Positions 36,052 to 47,138 are shown, numbered from the stretch's first letter. The stretch: DNA of 64,000 bases from Nemania diffusa (GCA_038501195.1 JBBPUQ010000004.1:4292001-4356000); one strand, 5' to 3'. Notes: generated by a model not told the origin, from the letters alone. A program made the numbers and translations.

Positions 36052-37012
36052 CTACAAGGCCTTGCCCATGAACTTTCTCTTCGTAAAGCTTAACCACCAC
36101 TTGCTCGGCTTTCCCTCTTCTGACCCTTCATATACCCGTGCCAGTAACCTCGTTGCAAGCTCTTGCCGCACTTGGGATAGGTACTGCCGTAGCTGTTCAG
36201 CGTCCTGGCGGTCCTGTGGCGCTTCGTAGATCTGCAGAGAGACACGGTCAGTTCATGGGCAGACAAAGAAACACAACCAAACACCGGGGAGGTTCTCCCC
36301 GCACGGTCCACAAAAACAAAACACAAACACACCTGGTTTAGGGGGAAGCCCGGGTCGCCGGGTATGGAGAAGTTGAGGTCGAGGGCGGTGTTCATGACCT
36401 CTTTAGTGGCCTCGCGGAAGCTGTGGGCGGGGCGGATCTTGCCGAGGCACTCGCTGACGAACAGGATGCCGTAGATGAGCAGGCGGTCGGCGGGGCCCTG
36501 GATCTCGAAGTTGCGGAAGAAGGTGTTGGCGCGGAACAGCGAGAGCACCTCGTCGAGGATGTCGTAGGACTCCGAGTCCGGGTCCGGCGACTCGGTGGCT
36601 GGCAGCGGCGGGTTCGGGGGCGGCAGCACGTACGCGGGCCCGCGAGTCTTGGTGCGCAGAGGGAGGAGCGGCACGTTGCCCACGAGGCGGGAGGTCGAGG
36701 GGTCGTCGTTGTTGAACATGGAGTTGTAGGCCTGTTTGGTTGGGGGGCGGTTGGGTTAGCGAAAAGGTTCAGAATGTAGCTATCTTGCAAGTGAGAATTT
36801 CATTCTGTTGTTTGCCAGCACTATCGTATGATCATCAGGCCAGCTCTCGGGTAACATCGTGGGCTATGCATCGAGTGAGAGTAGCCGAGATGTCTGCTGG
36901 TTTGTTCACATTGTGGTAGGCAAGGCCTGACAGCGGTTGACGGCGCATTGGATTGGGTGCACGAGCTGTTTCGGTGCATTCGTATGTATGGGAAGGTCGT
37001 ACATACCGGCAT
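36052..37012 (-). CDS. ARC18: Actin-related protein 2/3 complex subunit 3 (ARPC3, p21-Arc)
   Basis: Three exons on the minus strand: 37,012-37,007 (ATGCCG only), 36,731-36,333 and 36,231-36,052. Introns are 275 and 101 nt; protein 194 residues. The junction M-P / A-Y-N-S restores the expected M-P-A-Y start of ARPC3. Family motifs follow: L-V-G-N-V-P-L-L-P-L-R-T-K, R-G-P-A-Y, I-L-D-E, F-F-R-N-F-E-I-Q-G-P-A-D-R and I-P-G-D-P-G-F-P-L-N. The end has Y-L-S-Q-V-R-Q-E-L and K-W-W-L-S-F-T-K-R-K-F-M. ARPC3 is a structural subunit of the Arp2/3 complex that nucleates branched actin at endocytic patches. A Pro-rich insert (P-P-P-N-P-P-L-P) follows R-G-P-A-Y. The 6-base first coding exon is unusual and easily missed by gene finders. 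Confidence 0.94.
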
Positions 37013-38182
37013 CTTGTCAGAGGTTCGCCGCAAGGAGCTGGCGCTGCTCAGAGTTGTGTTCGGTTTATGTTGACGCTCGACTGCTAGTTGGTTGAAAGGC
37101 GAGCTCGGGAGTGCGCTACGTAGTGGCCTAGAGGGGCTCTCCTTGCTCTCTAAGACAAGGCTACCTACAAAGGCTATGGTCCAGATATCGGCTAGCGGGT
37201 CTGGGGCTGACGTCGAGAAATCGATAAGGAGATAGACGTCACTAGGTCGGATAAATCGCGGCTAGCTATAGCTGCCTACCATATGGTACCGTACAACTCT
37301 ATATATGTACTGTGTGTATGAACAGTATATAGTACTATGTAGTACCCACATGCTTATTGATATATTTCCATTCGATAGGTACACACTCCAACATTGGTGC
37401 TGCTCCTGCCTTGCATCATTTTAAGATGACGCACAGTACCGTGTCTTGGCACCCTAGAATAGTGTGGCAAAGCAAAGCGGCTTGTTATGATGCTTGACCA
37501 GTCTAAGTGGAGTCTTGGCGGGGCTCGAAGTCACCTGCTCACGCGTGGTAGTGGCATCTCGCCCTTGAATACAGTAGCAATTAAGATAAAACCCCCCATC
37601 CAAGGCGCGTCTTCCCGCTCTCCCTGCGGACTGTTGTGTGTTGCCTGTCCCCAGTCCACCTGCCTCCCACTCTCTACCTCCGACCACTCGCGACCTCCCA
37701 TCTGGCCGCCATTAGCAACGTGTGTTGCAGACTGATCCCACCTTCTCCCCGGGCGGCTAGATGTGCAACCGCATGTTTCTTACTTTAAGATCATAACCTA
37801 GCCAGTTAACTAAATTGTTGTGAAACATGAAAATTCATTCGCCCTTATAAAAGTGTGAAATCACCGCCAAGCTTAGCCCAGCGTGCACTCTTCCTTGTCC
37901 CCAAAATCTACAAGCTGCGATCTGCGATCTAAGATCTACAATCTGCAATCTACAATCTAAACCCATCCTGCCACCACATCCATAGCATCTTCTTGAGTGA
38001 TATAGACGCTGCGTAATCCGTAGCCTTTTCATTAAACATTCAAACGAGTGAGTTGCAACACCCTTTTTCTCATCTCCACCGTAATACCTCAACCTTCTCT
38101 TTCGTGTTTTATTGGCACTAATGCCAGGCATAGGAAAGTCGTGCAGGTCCGGACATTCTTGAATCAAACTTCGATCAGCGCT
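37013..38182. other. Divergent promoter region between ARPC3 and the 443-residue protein gene
   Basis: Holds a degenerate repeat of ATCTRCAATCT units (listed separately), TATATATGTACTGT-like AT runs near 37,300, and no supported gene. Confidence 0.5.
37906..37958 (+). repeat. Degenerate tandem repeat, ATCT-RCAA/RCGA units
   Basis: About seven ATCT-headed units of 7-11 bases (ATCTAC, ATCTGCG, ATCTAAG, ATCTACA, ATCTGCA) lie 225 bases before the downstream ATG. Could be a regulatory cluster or only slippage; not decided. Confidence 0.55.
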
Positions 38183-39514
38183 ATGATGGAACCGTCAAGC
38201 GCACCGATACCTCCAGGTAAAGGGGGTAGAGGGCGTTTGGTGCAGCGTAGATCGTGGAGGGGGTCGCAGTATCGGAAGCTGGTATACCCAGAGGTCGGGT
38301 CACTCTACGAGTGTCTAGATAAACATGCGGGCGTCCAACTTTACCTACGCCCACTCGTCTGGACAGACATGCACACGCACCTACTCGGCTGCCGCTTCGT
38401 GCAACGCCCTTCTCATACAACAACAATAACAACAGCAACAACACCACCTACGCCCCCCTCTTCATGTCCACAATCATCTTCACAGCCATCATCGTCATCA
38501 TCACCACCCCAGCAGATTCTCAGGGCACCAAAGACCCTTGCCCTAGTTAATCGACAACTCGGTATTCTTATGGCCACGGACAGGTCTGCGTCGGCTAAGA
38601 ATAAAGCCATGAGTACTATTCTTAGTTGTTTATATCCCGGCAGCCTCTCGGACTACACTGAGAATCTAAATTTGGATTTTGAGGTTGGCACCAGACGCTA
38701 TCTCAGATCAGTTCACTGCCAGTTAGCATGGGGTCATAAAGATCCAAGTTCACTTTCTTTCGATTCTGCCACTACGCAAGCTGCAAGTCAAGCAAGTACC
38801 CCCTCGCTCTCTGCCATGACGCGGGCTACTCCCCTTACTACGCCCAGTTTAGCCTATTATTCCCACAGCCATCTTAATCATCTTAGGAGAATCATGTATC
38901 AAGTTCATGGAGGGCCGGACGGAACATTCAATCAATCGGGCCATCGGGTGGGCGTTATTCGCTCAAAAAAACTAAATGCTAAGAACCCGAACGAGGATCC
39001 TTACTTCCTCGCCATGATAATAGCGATGGCTCAAGGTTCTTCACACTGGAATATCATGGCTCGAAAATTCACGGCCCGGCTACTATCCGTAGCGGAGGAT
39101 GAAAAGGCTTTCGTAGTATACACTGCGACGGTACCCTCGGGTCTCATCTCTAAATTCAACGATCCTTTCAACGCACCGACCAATGACTCTGATATCACAA
39201 TAGAGTATACTAAAGTTCCAGTCCACCCTATTCTGGGATTCAGAGAGCGATTAGGCGAAGCTCTGGGCTCGGACATTGTGGGGGATCTTGATGCCGCCCT
39301 GGCGGATTGGGAAGACGGCAAACCCGAGCCAGCCCCACTGCTGGCCTTCAAGCCCAGCACACAAAAACGGAAGCGAGCAAAAGAAGCAGTGGACGACTAT
39401 TTGACCACCAGCTTCAGCGAGAATCGCAATCCTCCTGACTTAAGGCCCCCGTTAAAGAGGAGACACTCACACAGAAAATCCCGACCGTTAGTGCAAGCGT
39501 CAGTCAACACGTAG
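38183..39514 (+). CDS. Fungal-specific protein of unknown function with basic C-terminal tail
   Basis: First in-frame ATG at 38,183 (second Met at 38,186) gives 443 residues in one exon. The N-terminal part is basic and Gly/Arg-rich, followed by a Thr/Pro/Ser tract encoded by ACA/CAA-type microsatellite DNA near 38,420-38,510. The most conserved-looking segment is N-E-D-P-Y-F-L-A-M-I-I-A-M-A-Q with a later V-V-Y-T-A-T-V and L-I-S-K-F. I know proteins with this D-P-Y-F..A-x-A-Q block as a widespread but uncharacterised Pezizomycotina family. The tail (Q-K-R-K-R-A-K and L-K-R-R-H-S-H-R-K-S-R) looks like nuclear localisation signals. Nuclear location is inference. Confidence 0.65.
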   Translation: MMEPSSAPIPPGKGGRGRLVQRRSWRGSQYRKLVYPEVGSLYECLDKHAGVQLYLRPLVWTDMHTHLLGCRFVQRPSHTTTITTATTPPTPPSSCPQSSSQPSSSSSPPQQILRAPKTLALVNRQLGILMATDRSASAKNKAMSTILSCLYPGSLSDYTENLNLDFEVGTRRYLRSVHCQLAWGHKDPSSLSFDSATTQAASQASTPSLSAMTRATPLTTPSLAYYSHSHLNHLRRIMYQVHGGPDGTFNQSGHRVGVIRSKKLNAKNPNEDPYFLAMIIAMAQGSSHWNIMARKFTARLLSVAEDEKAFVVYTATVPSGLISKFNDPFNAPTNDSDITIEYTKVPVHPILGFRERLGEALGSDIVGDLDAALADWEDGKPEPAPLLAFKPSTQKRKRAKEAVDDYLTTSFSENRNPPDLRPPLKRRHSHRKSRPLVQASVNT

Positions 39515-41295
39515 TGATCCTTTAGCAAGAATGGGCATGCAATTGAGATGGAGTCACAGCCGAGGCATCTATAAAAGCTAGGTGTGAACTATTTGACTGC
39601 ATTATTGGTGCATAGATCGGCGTAGTCTCGTATAGCGCGACTTCGAATACAGCGCTGCTTCAATTTGATTTCATCTTTGTTTTTTTTTCTTGCGGCGCAG
39701 GGGCAGGGGCACGGGTGGCTATCTCTCTTATATTTACTGATTCACATGGATTCGAAAGATGCTGGCTTTTCGCGTTGAAAATGGGTAGTATAGTTATCGG
39801 TTTAGCGGTCCATGAGTCACGATAACAATTTTACGACCTTTGACGCCACGGTTATGGGGTTTGGGGTGTAGCGTCTTGCAGGGTCTCAAAGGCTGAGATG
39901 GGCGTTTCGCGGAGCAGGATCAACGCCCTCAATCCGCAAGGATAGTTACCAATATATCTTTCTTAGAAATACCTTCTATTTGTTCCAACCCAGATTCCTA
40001 TCAGTGATAGATATTGCAGAAAGGGAGCTGTTCTTTATTGACTTCCCAACTTGGCAATTACTAGCCTAGAGCGGGCTTCCGATTGGTTGGTCCATTAAAA
40101 CTTATGTGCTCATGGGTAAAACAAATGCCCTGCACCAACGCCTGATTGGAGTTAATAGTTTCTATAAAACAAACTGCTTCTGCGCCTACTAACCATAGAC
40201 AAACTCTCTGCGGAGGTTTCTTCGCCAATAGGGTGATGTGATAGATCACCTGGCCCGCAGTGGCCGTAGACTCATCCTCTAACGGTCGGCTAGATCACCA
40301 TTTCATCCCTTTGTTTTATCAGAGATCATTCAGGTCCTATCCTCGCTTTCCTATTCTGCATTGACAAAGTTTGTGTATGCCCCCACGCATTCGCTAGCAA
40401 TTGCAATAAAGGTATTTGTATGGGAAAAGAGGGAAATCGGGATACACATATTACCAACTAATCCAAACAATTTCCCCTGGAATAGCTTGTGATCTAAGGG
40501 CTACGTGAAAATATTTCAAGCTACCTATATAGAGAATATACGAGGGGCACATTCGTTCAGCTTCATTAACTAGCGAGTAAATGGGGATACTTTTAGGTAT
40601 ATAACGAGATGTCTTATGCCTTGCATGTTACACCCTATCCATTCGACACACTACTAATCGAGAAGTGTATACCTAGCCAGCGCAGTCTATTAGGCTACAT
40701 AAGGCGGATTCTTGTAGAAGCTAGCATAGCTGATCTTTCTTAGGTTTTTATATGTCTATCTACGCTTGGATTCTTAGTTATTTCTTCTTAGCTAATAGTA
40801 TAGTCCCGTTTTATGAAATGGTAGAATTGCTGCACATCCAAGCGTCTAGACCTCAGTATATGACCGTTTACGGGCTCTGCTTTAACACATGCTTGCAAGC
40901 TACAAGCTCTCAGCCGCTGAATTAGCATAATGTGTATACCTTCAAGAAAATCGATAACTGTTGGGAAATAGAGTAGTGATGCCCTCGACCGAGTGGTGTA
41001 ACATACCTCCCCCTTGCAGCCTGTTATGAGACAATATTAAGCGACTTGCATCGCAAGGGGTATTTTAGAAAGAGTAAACGTGAAGTCTATATAACGACGA
41101 TGCTTTTTTATTTTTAATATCCGAAGGTCTCCCGTTCTTCATCCGCTATTACACATCATAGCAGAGATATTGATTTTCGCACGAAAGAGAAAGAAAACGA
41201 TATCAGTTGACCATTATTGAAGCAATATTATATTACATTACATTGCATCATCCATTATTTCAACCGGGCACAACCATCCAAATCCTCCACTACTA
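39515..41295. other. Intergenic, 1.8 kb
   Basis: No gene seen. A T-rich tract at 39,678-39,690 and several AT-rich patches; short frames only. Confidence 0.5.
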
Positions 41296-42063
41296 ATGGC
41301 CACTATGTCCAACACCACCAAATGTTCTCTATGTGGCTGGACCTATTTCAACAACCGTTTCATCCTTGATGGCAATGGAAGACTACAGAAGTGTCGCCAC
41401 TGCGCCGGGACTGCGGCGATTGATTTCTACCCAGTCTGCTTGGGAAGTCGTCACAGGTGTCCGGTACCATGGGAAATGTTCACACCAATATTAACGCAAA
41501 GATACTGCAATGCATGTACCAATCGCGGGCCGCCTCCGATCCTTCCTGACGGGGCAAGATCAGACTCGGCGCCTTACACGGTCCATTGGAAATCAGGGTA
41601 TCCTATTGGAATACACGACGCCGAGCCTTTACATAATCCATTATCGACGCCAGACCATGCCAGAAGTAGTGCTGCAGGTCCTTCCTCCCTGAGGCCGAGG
41701 CCAAACCCCGACCAGCAATTGTTTGAGTCATTGCTCCCCTTACAACACGCCGACCCACAGCACCCAGAGACCAGGGACCAACTGAAATCGCTATTGACAA
41801 ACTGGTTGTTGTACTCGCGTCCGGAACACAAAGGCCCCAACCCCGGGCAATGTGTGAACTGCTTGGCCCCGATTGCGCGTGCATTAGGGAAAGCTTTCTG
41901 TGCGCTGTGCTGTAATGGTAGCATCCCATCCAGTTATGAGAACTTCACAATATGCCGATTTTGCAATCGGCTGAGGTGGACGGCCGAGTTCGAGATATCA
42001 AAAACTGCTGGGACGCCCCCGGAGACGTGCGATGAGTGTCTGGTTAGGAGAGGGGACAATTGA
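41296..42063 (+). CDS. Cys-rich putative zinc-ribbon protein
   Basis: Single-exon frame of 255 residues with CxxC pairs at residues 10/13, 33/36, 186/189, 202/205, 220/223 and 245/248. The first two pairs form one candidate four-Cys ribbon, and the last four pairs form two more. Between 37 and 185 is a Pro/Ser-rich, probably disordered linker with a few more Cys (a C-N-A-C pair near residue 75). The layout suggests a zinc-binding protein, but I do not recognise the family and no catalytic motif is visible. The gene sits alone, about 800 bases before a tract of gene relics, so it may itself be an accessory gene. Confidence 0.55.
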   Translation: MATMSNTTKCSLCGWTYFNNRFILDGNGRLQKCRHCAGTAAIDFYPVCLGSRHRCPVPWEMFTPILTQRYCNACTNRGPPPILPDGARSDSAPYTVHWKSGYPIGIHDAEPLHNPLSTPDHARSSAAGPSSLRPRPNPDQQLFESLLPLQHADPQHPETRDQLKSLLTNWLLYSRPEHKGPNPGQCVNCLAPIARALGKAFCALCCNGSIPSSYENFTICRFCNRLRWTAEFEISKTAGTPPETCDECLVRRGDN

Positions 42064-42869
42064 ACTGTCACTCATAATGCCCCCCATCGCGGTTTCCCCT
42101 CCACCCGTTAAGATGGTATCTTTATGATACAATGTATCACGTTTATTAGACAGTTTTACCAGGAAGCTAGAGGTATTAAATTGTATTCTAGTTCGAATAT
42201 TCGTTACATCTATAAATCGCCTCGTTTTACTCATAAACTACAAGTTAGTATCTTTTAAGTGCCAAGGTCCGCTTTGTTGCGGAGCAGTTGTTGGGAAACG
42301 CCTATGACGAAATATTACCTAGACAACTTGGCAACTAACGGGACAGAATAGACGTTCATGTTGCTTGTAACGTGGCTGGGTCATAGTCCTTTGTACAAAA
42401 GGTACAAGACACGAAGTTGGTGATATGATTAGTCCTCGAAGCTTAAACTGGCAACTCGCACGGCCTGCAGCTGCGACACTTCTTCATTAATTAAATCATT
42501 ATATTGTATAAAAAGTCTAAATGGAAAATTCAAAATATTAATCACTAAATTTTTAATTTCTGCTTTATTTAATGCGGTTTTTTTTTTTTTTTTTTAAAAA
42601 GAAAAGAGTATTTGAAGTGTTAAAAATAACTAGTTTTATTATAAAGTAGATATTGAAAAGGGGTTAGTTTCATGGGGGGGTTACCAAAGCTTCTCAACTA
42701 GGAATTCTATAGGACTGCTTAATTTGCAGATTCTCCTGCATGCAGCACCACCTTCATCCATTGCTCAAGTATAGGGTAGCAATATTGCGTAGCAGACCCA
42801 AGTTAAGAGCGAGCATCTCCAAAAATAGAAGTGCCCAGCTGCCACAGATTAGCTGAGCCTTCTATAACC
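42064..42869. other. Intergenic with an AT-rich patch and poly-T tract
   Basis: 42,490-42,660 is AT-rich and includes a T16 run near 42,579-42,594. It has RIP-like composition on a small scale, consistent with an old repeat fragment. No frame recognised. Confidence 0.45.
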
Positions 42870-43217
42870 GAGCTATCTCTTTAACACAAGATCAGTATAC
42901 GACCAGTAGTAGCAGACATTTTACTCTGTGAGTCGTTGGAAGATCTCGCAGCATGCAAACCAGATGTGGGGGACAAAACAATTACCGAAGAGTTCACGGC
43001 CGACTGTCTTATTAGCAATCAAGTCAAAGCCAAGCTATTCAAGGAGGTTAAAACAGTTGAGGCCGGTTTATATGCCTAGAGCGTTGAAGATATCCTTTCC
43101 CTCACTGGCTTCCAGGAGAAATGCGTCGCTGAAGGTATAGATAGTGGATAGTTCTACGACTACTTCTATCTTGATCTCGGAAGCCATTTAGACGTTAAGC
43201 GTTTTGAGAGAAGCTGA
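42870..43217 (+). pseudogene. Gene relic with two in-frame TAG codons
   Basis: One frame reads as protein over about 115 codons: P-V-V-A-D-I-L, then L-E-D-L-A-A-C-K, K-A-K-L-F-K-E-V-K, stop, S-V-E-D-I-L-S-L-T-G-F, stop, F-Y-D-Y-F-Y-L-D-L. It closes at TGA 43,215-43,217. The stops are TAG at 43,077 and 43,149. The composition (balanced, Glu/Lys/Leu-rich, helical) is unlike chance translation of this AT-biased DNA. No family recognised. Confidence 0.4.
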
Positions 43218-43595
43218 CCTTCTAGATCGATAGGGGGGACCGAAGGTCCCTTATATATAACCGAATCCATAGATATAACCACCTTATAGGTTCTGTTCAC
43301 TTTATCACTTGATACTCTTACACGGAGGAGGTCCTGTCTGCCCTACTCTCAGTCGTATTATGACAGTGCGAGTGAACCTGCACTAGAAAGTAAGGGGGAT
43401 GTATTGATTAATTAGGCTTAGGCTTGCAAGCTTGCGTTGAGTTTTCCTATTCAATCCTGATAGCCCTCTTCGAGGGCTGCTCGAAATGACTATTTAGGCA
43501 AGTTCTCTACACTAAATCCCACTTACTGCGTTGTTCTTCAGGATTATTGAAGCTAGAACCTACTGGTCAGGTCTCCAAAGCGCGGTGTGTGCCAA

Positions 43596-43907
43596 TCACA
43601 CGTTCCGTTTTACTAGGCGGTTGCGGCGATAATTCCTGCCTTTGATTGTCGCGTTGTCAGCGAAAGGCTTGAAGTCATCGTCGCGGATCTGATCGATGAC
43701 GAAGACATATTTGCGCTAGGCATCTGCGGTTCGGGCCTGGGATTTGTATTGTTTATAGACCGTCGCGGTCATTCGGACACTGCCACCGTAGTCGAAAGTA
43801 AGTTCGGGAATGCCTTGTTCGATTAGGTCGTCAACCTGATCGTCGGCCAGGTTAGAGTTCATGCGTACGATCGCATCGCGGTAATCGACGTCCCAACGAC
43901 ATTTCAT
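43596..43907 (-). pseudogene. Gene relic, minus strand, one in-frame TAG
   Basis: Starts ATG at 43,907 and reads 63 codons to a TAG at 43,716-43,718, then continues in the same frame for 39 codons (R-K-Y-V-F-V-I-D-Q-I-R-D-D-D-F, later N-Y-R-R-N-R) to a TGA at 43,596. The whole would be a 103-residue acidic protein. Third codon positions favour C and G, which suggests a real former coding sequence. Family unknown. Confidence 0.4.
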
Positions 43908-44968
43908 GCAGGTCTAACTCAGGCTGAAAGAGATATAAATCCTCTAAGAACTTCTAACCCGCGCGCTACGTGTGATTACCCGTTTGACGAGGACACCATT
44001 TCATCCGTAGCCCAGTGCCATTAAATCACCAGCACTAGAAATACATCGAAAACAATAGCGTTATACAAACACCACCAAGAGAGCTAAGGGACTGTCATAG
44101 CCATGTTACGTAGACTCGTGCCTTACCAGTATGTCGTCTAAGGCTACCAAGCAGCGTGCAGAATCGTCAGTTGTCACCAAGAATTGTGTTGAGGCGATCC
44201 AAGTTTCGTCAATGCCTTACAGGTTCTGTTTAAACACCAATATAAGACGACGTCGAGGGTTATATTAAGGGGCTCGAGAACACTTGCTTCGTAGGCATTT
44301 CGCAGTATTTCTACTTTTATGTTCCGCAGTCCCAGCCCTCCCTTCGCCACATCGTAGCAATATTTCATAATATGGCCACCAAACTGATCCTTAATCATGA
44401 ACCATTAACACTCGAGCCGAGCTAGCATGTACCAGACACTGACGAGTATTATCACACTTGATGTAAACTATAAATTTACGAATATTTTATAGATAAACAT
44501 GAGTTATAGAGTAACAAAAAGGAAGAAGCTTTAAACGATAAGTCACGAGCTTTCTCTAGTCAATACTAGTTGCTGTATAAGGCATAAGTCATACATCCCT
44601 ACAAAGTCAACTCTATCCCTTTGCAAGAAGAGAATACTCCTCGGAATATTTAGGATCAGTCTAATCGGGTCAACCAAGTCTAGATTGAGTCTCGTATGTC
44701 CTAAACAATCAAATAACGTTGTTAAAAAAACGCAGGAAATTCTGAAGTAAGCAGTCAGGTAACAAGGATGATATAATCAGTTATCGTAAACAAACCTTTT
44801 CGAGTAACCAATACTCCTTGCTATAGACACCCTTAATCCTATTAGACTAAAAATTCGCCCTCATCCTTTATGTCTATAAGTAGTAACCTACTGTCGCCCC
44901 TTTACATGGTTAATCAGTCAATATCTCGTACTATCTGCAGATAATAATCACCATCTTCGGCAGCAGGG
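43908..44968. other. Intergenic with possible further relics
   Basis: A short minus-strand frame at 44,174-44,398 is not recognisable. Otherwise AT-biased sequence without features. Confidence 0.4.
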
Positions 44969-46675
44969 ATGTCAAAACGCCAGCGAGAAAAGCAGCCATC
45001 AAGGCATGTATCCCACGATCTTATAAGCAGCTTACCTATAGAGCTTGAAGAAGGCGTCTTTAAGGAGGTAGCGAAGATTCCGAGTTTGATATGGCTTGGA
45101 TTTGGACCGGACAAGCGACGTGAAGGGAAGACAGAACGTCACAACGCAACGTTTGTCTGGAAGAACACACACCCATTCACTAACGAGGAAATAAACACGT
45201 GTAGAGCTTTCCGAGCGTCGCCCGCCCTTCGCCAAGGTCTCAGCCTGGGCGGCAGACAGTTTGATCCAGAGAGTGCCCACAAGGCCGACCCGATGTACGT
45301 ATCATTGAGTCTTTCGCAACCTTCAACTCATTCATCCTTCTCTTGATTATTCTTCTTTCCGGTATCTTGCTCGCTGTCACTGTCAAGAATCTGAAACCGT
45401 ATCAAGAATTCCTCGCTTTCGGTGAATAATTACTAACACGCAACACCGGGAAGATCATCCGACAAGCGCCTGAAGGGACAGCGTAGCTCGGCCGGAGAAT
45501 CCGCCTCCAGCAGCTCTCGTGTGTCTCGGAGCTCCAAGACAAGCAACAAGTCCATCGGGCCGAAGATAAGAGACGGGAGCGACTGGTTGTTCCTAGATAA
45601 CTACATCGCGATCTGGACCCGTGCCGCGCGGGGCGACCTCTCCAAGCTCCCAGTGTGCAAACCCATTGCCTCCGCCCGTACTTTTGTCCTGCGGCTGCAC
45701 GATCTGTACGACGGGATATCCTGGGTACTAACAAATCCGTACGGAGGCTTGAACGCGCGGCCAACCAACGACCCAAGCGAGCTCACCCACAGGCAAGCAC
45801 CGCATTTCGCCGTCCGGCAGGGCATCTATACGTACCAGATGAGCCACATCCTCGGCTAGCTCGTCGACCCCTCGTCTGAGTTCACGGATCTTAAGATACT
45901 TGTGGGCGAGATACTCAAGGATGCTAGACTTTGCGATTTCGAGGAGATCGAGGTTACACTTAACGAGGACTTGGACTACGGCATAGACCCTCACGGTGAC
46001 CTGCGACACCCCCCAAATGATGAAGTGCGAATCCGCCGTCTCCAGGCAGAACTTGACACATGGCTATCGATGCACATCGAGTGGGTCATTGAGTTCTTCG
46101 AGTCTGGCATGGGCCATATAGTAAAAACCTTCTCGAGGTTCGGGGAAATTTTCTGCCGCTGGCTGAGCACCTGGCTAGGGAAGCAATGGCTCAATAGCAC
46201 GGAGGCAGGTAAAGCGTGGCTTCAGTCAGAGTACGGCTGGCAGTGGCTCGTCTGGACCAAGTACGGGCTGGATTTCCTCGAGAGCCCCGAGGGTGTTGAC
46301 TGGCTCAGTGACGAGCGGGCAGCTCGGTTCCTAGGATCGGCTTACGCAAGGCATTGGGCCCAGCTCGGAAAGGCGCCAACCGAGAAGGGAGGTGCTGATA
46401 AGATTCGGAGGAGAGCCTGGTATTATACGGGGGCTGGCTATCGGTGGTACAGTCACAACTGTCCTAATGATATCCCCCCCAAATCTACACTCAGGGAACC
46501 GGAGTGGAAATCTCAACCCCATGAAGCTCAACCTACTCGATATCCATTCCATACAAACTTCGGGTACAATCCACGCCTCGAGAGAATTTCAGACGTGTTC
46601 ATTAACATTCCAGAGACGTTGTGCTTCGTTAGATATCGTAGTGGTTACGATCCTAAAATAAAAGAGAGAGCATAG
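44969..46675 (+). pseudogene. Trp-repeat protein gene with one internal TAG
   Basis: Exon 1 is 44,969-45,294; the intron is 45,295-45,453 with a perfect TACTAAC branch at 45,431 and an AAG acceptor; exon 2 runs to 46,675. The full frame is about 515 codons, interrupted only by TAG at 45,857-45,859 (G-stop-L-V-D); downstream the same frame stays open for 272 codons. Near 46,150-46,370 are at least six tandem units of 9-10 residues with consensus G-x-x-W-L-x-S-x-x. Examples are G-K-Q-W-L-N-S, G-K-A-W-L-Q-S, G-L-D-F-L-E-S and G-V-D-W-L-S. I recall similar Trp-Leu repeats from fungal accessory proteins of unknown role. The stop is compatible with a CAG-to-TAG transition. Alternatives are readthrough, sequence error, or two separate proteins. 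Confidence 0.6.
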
Positions 46676-47138
46676 AGCTAATCGGGTTGAAGATGCAAAG
46701 TCATGTTGTCACCGCGGAGGCGTGGCGTCTGAAAGTTAAGCATGATAGTTAATCGTGTGTTACTCTTTACTGTAGGTAGTATTTTAGATAGCTCATCGCT
46801 GTATTTATTTTTATTCTTCCCTCTGCTTTTCGAGCGGGATGGGGCAGGCTTGGTAGCAAGTACTCTTCCGTAACAGCGAATCGATACAGGATGCCTGCTT
46901 GCAAAAAGAATATTAGACTTGTGGCCAAGAATCCATAACTGCGCTTGTAGAGCAACGCGTATCGCGTTACCCCAGATAATATAAGCATATTAGAAAGATA
47001 GGTAGAAAAAAAGGAACGGTGTATAAGGGTATCATGTGAGTACAAGTCTACGGACGCCAAACCATCAAAGACGCCAAGAATTGAGCAAGCAACTGCTATC
47101 AGCTCCTCCAGATGTTCACAACAACCCTAGATTCCAAA
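46676..47138. other. Convergent intergenic spacer
   Basis: 3' flanks of the Trp-repeat gene and the TBC gene; nothing supported. Confidence 0.5.

Noticed and set aside
36392..36790. Open frames of 118-132 codons overlapping ARPC3 exon 2
   Set aside because: Low-complexity Thr/Ser/Arg or Val/Gly translations opposite or out of frame with a clear ARPC3 exon.
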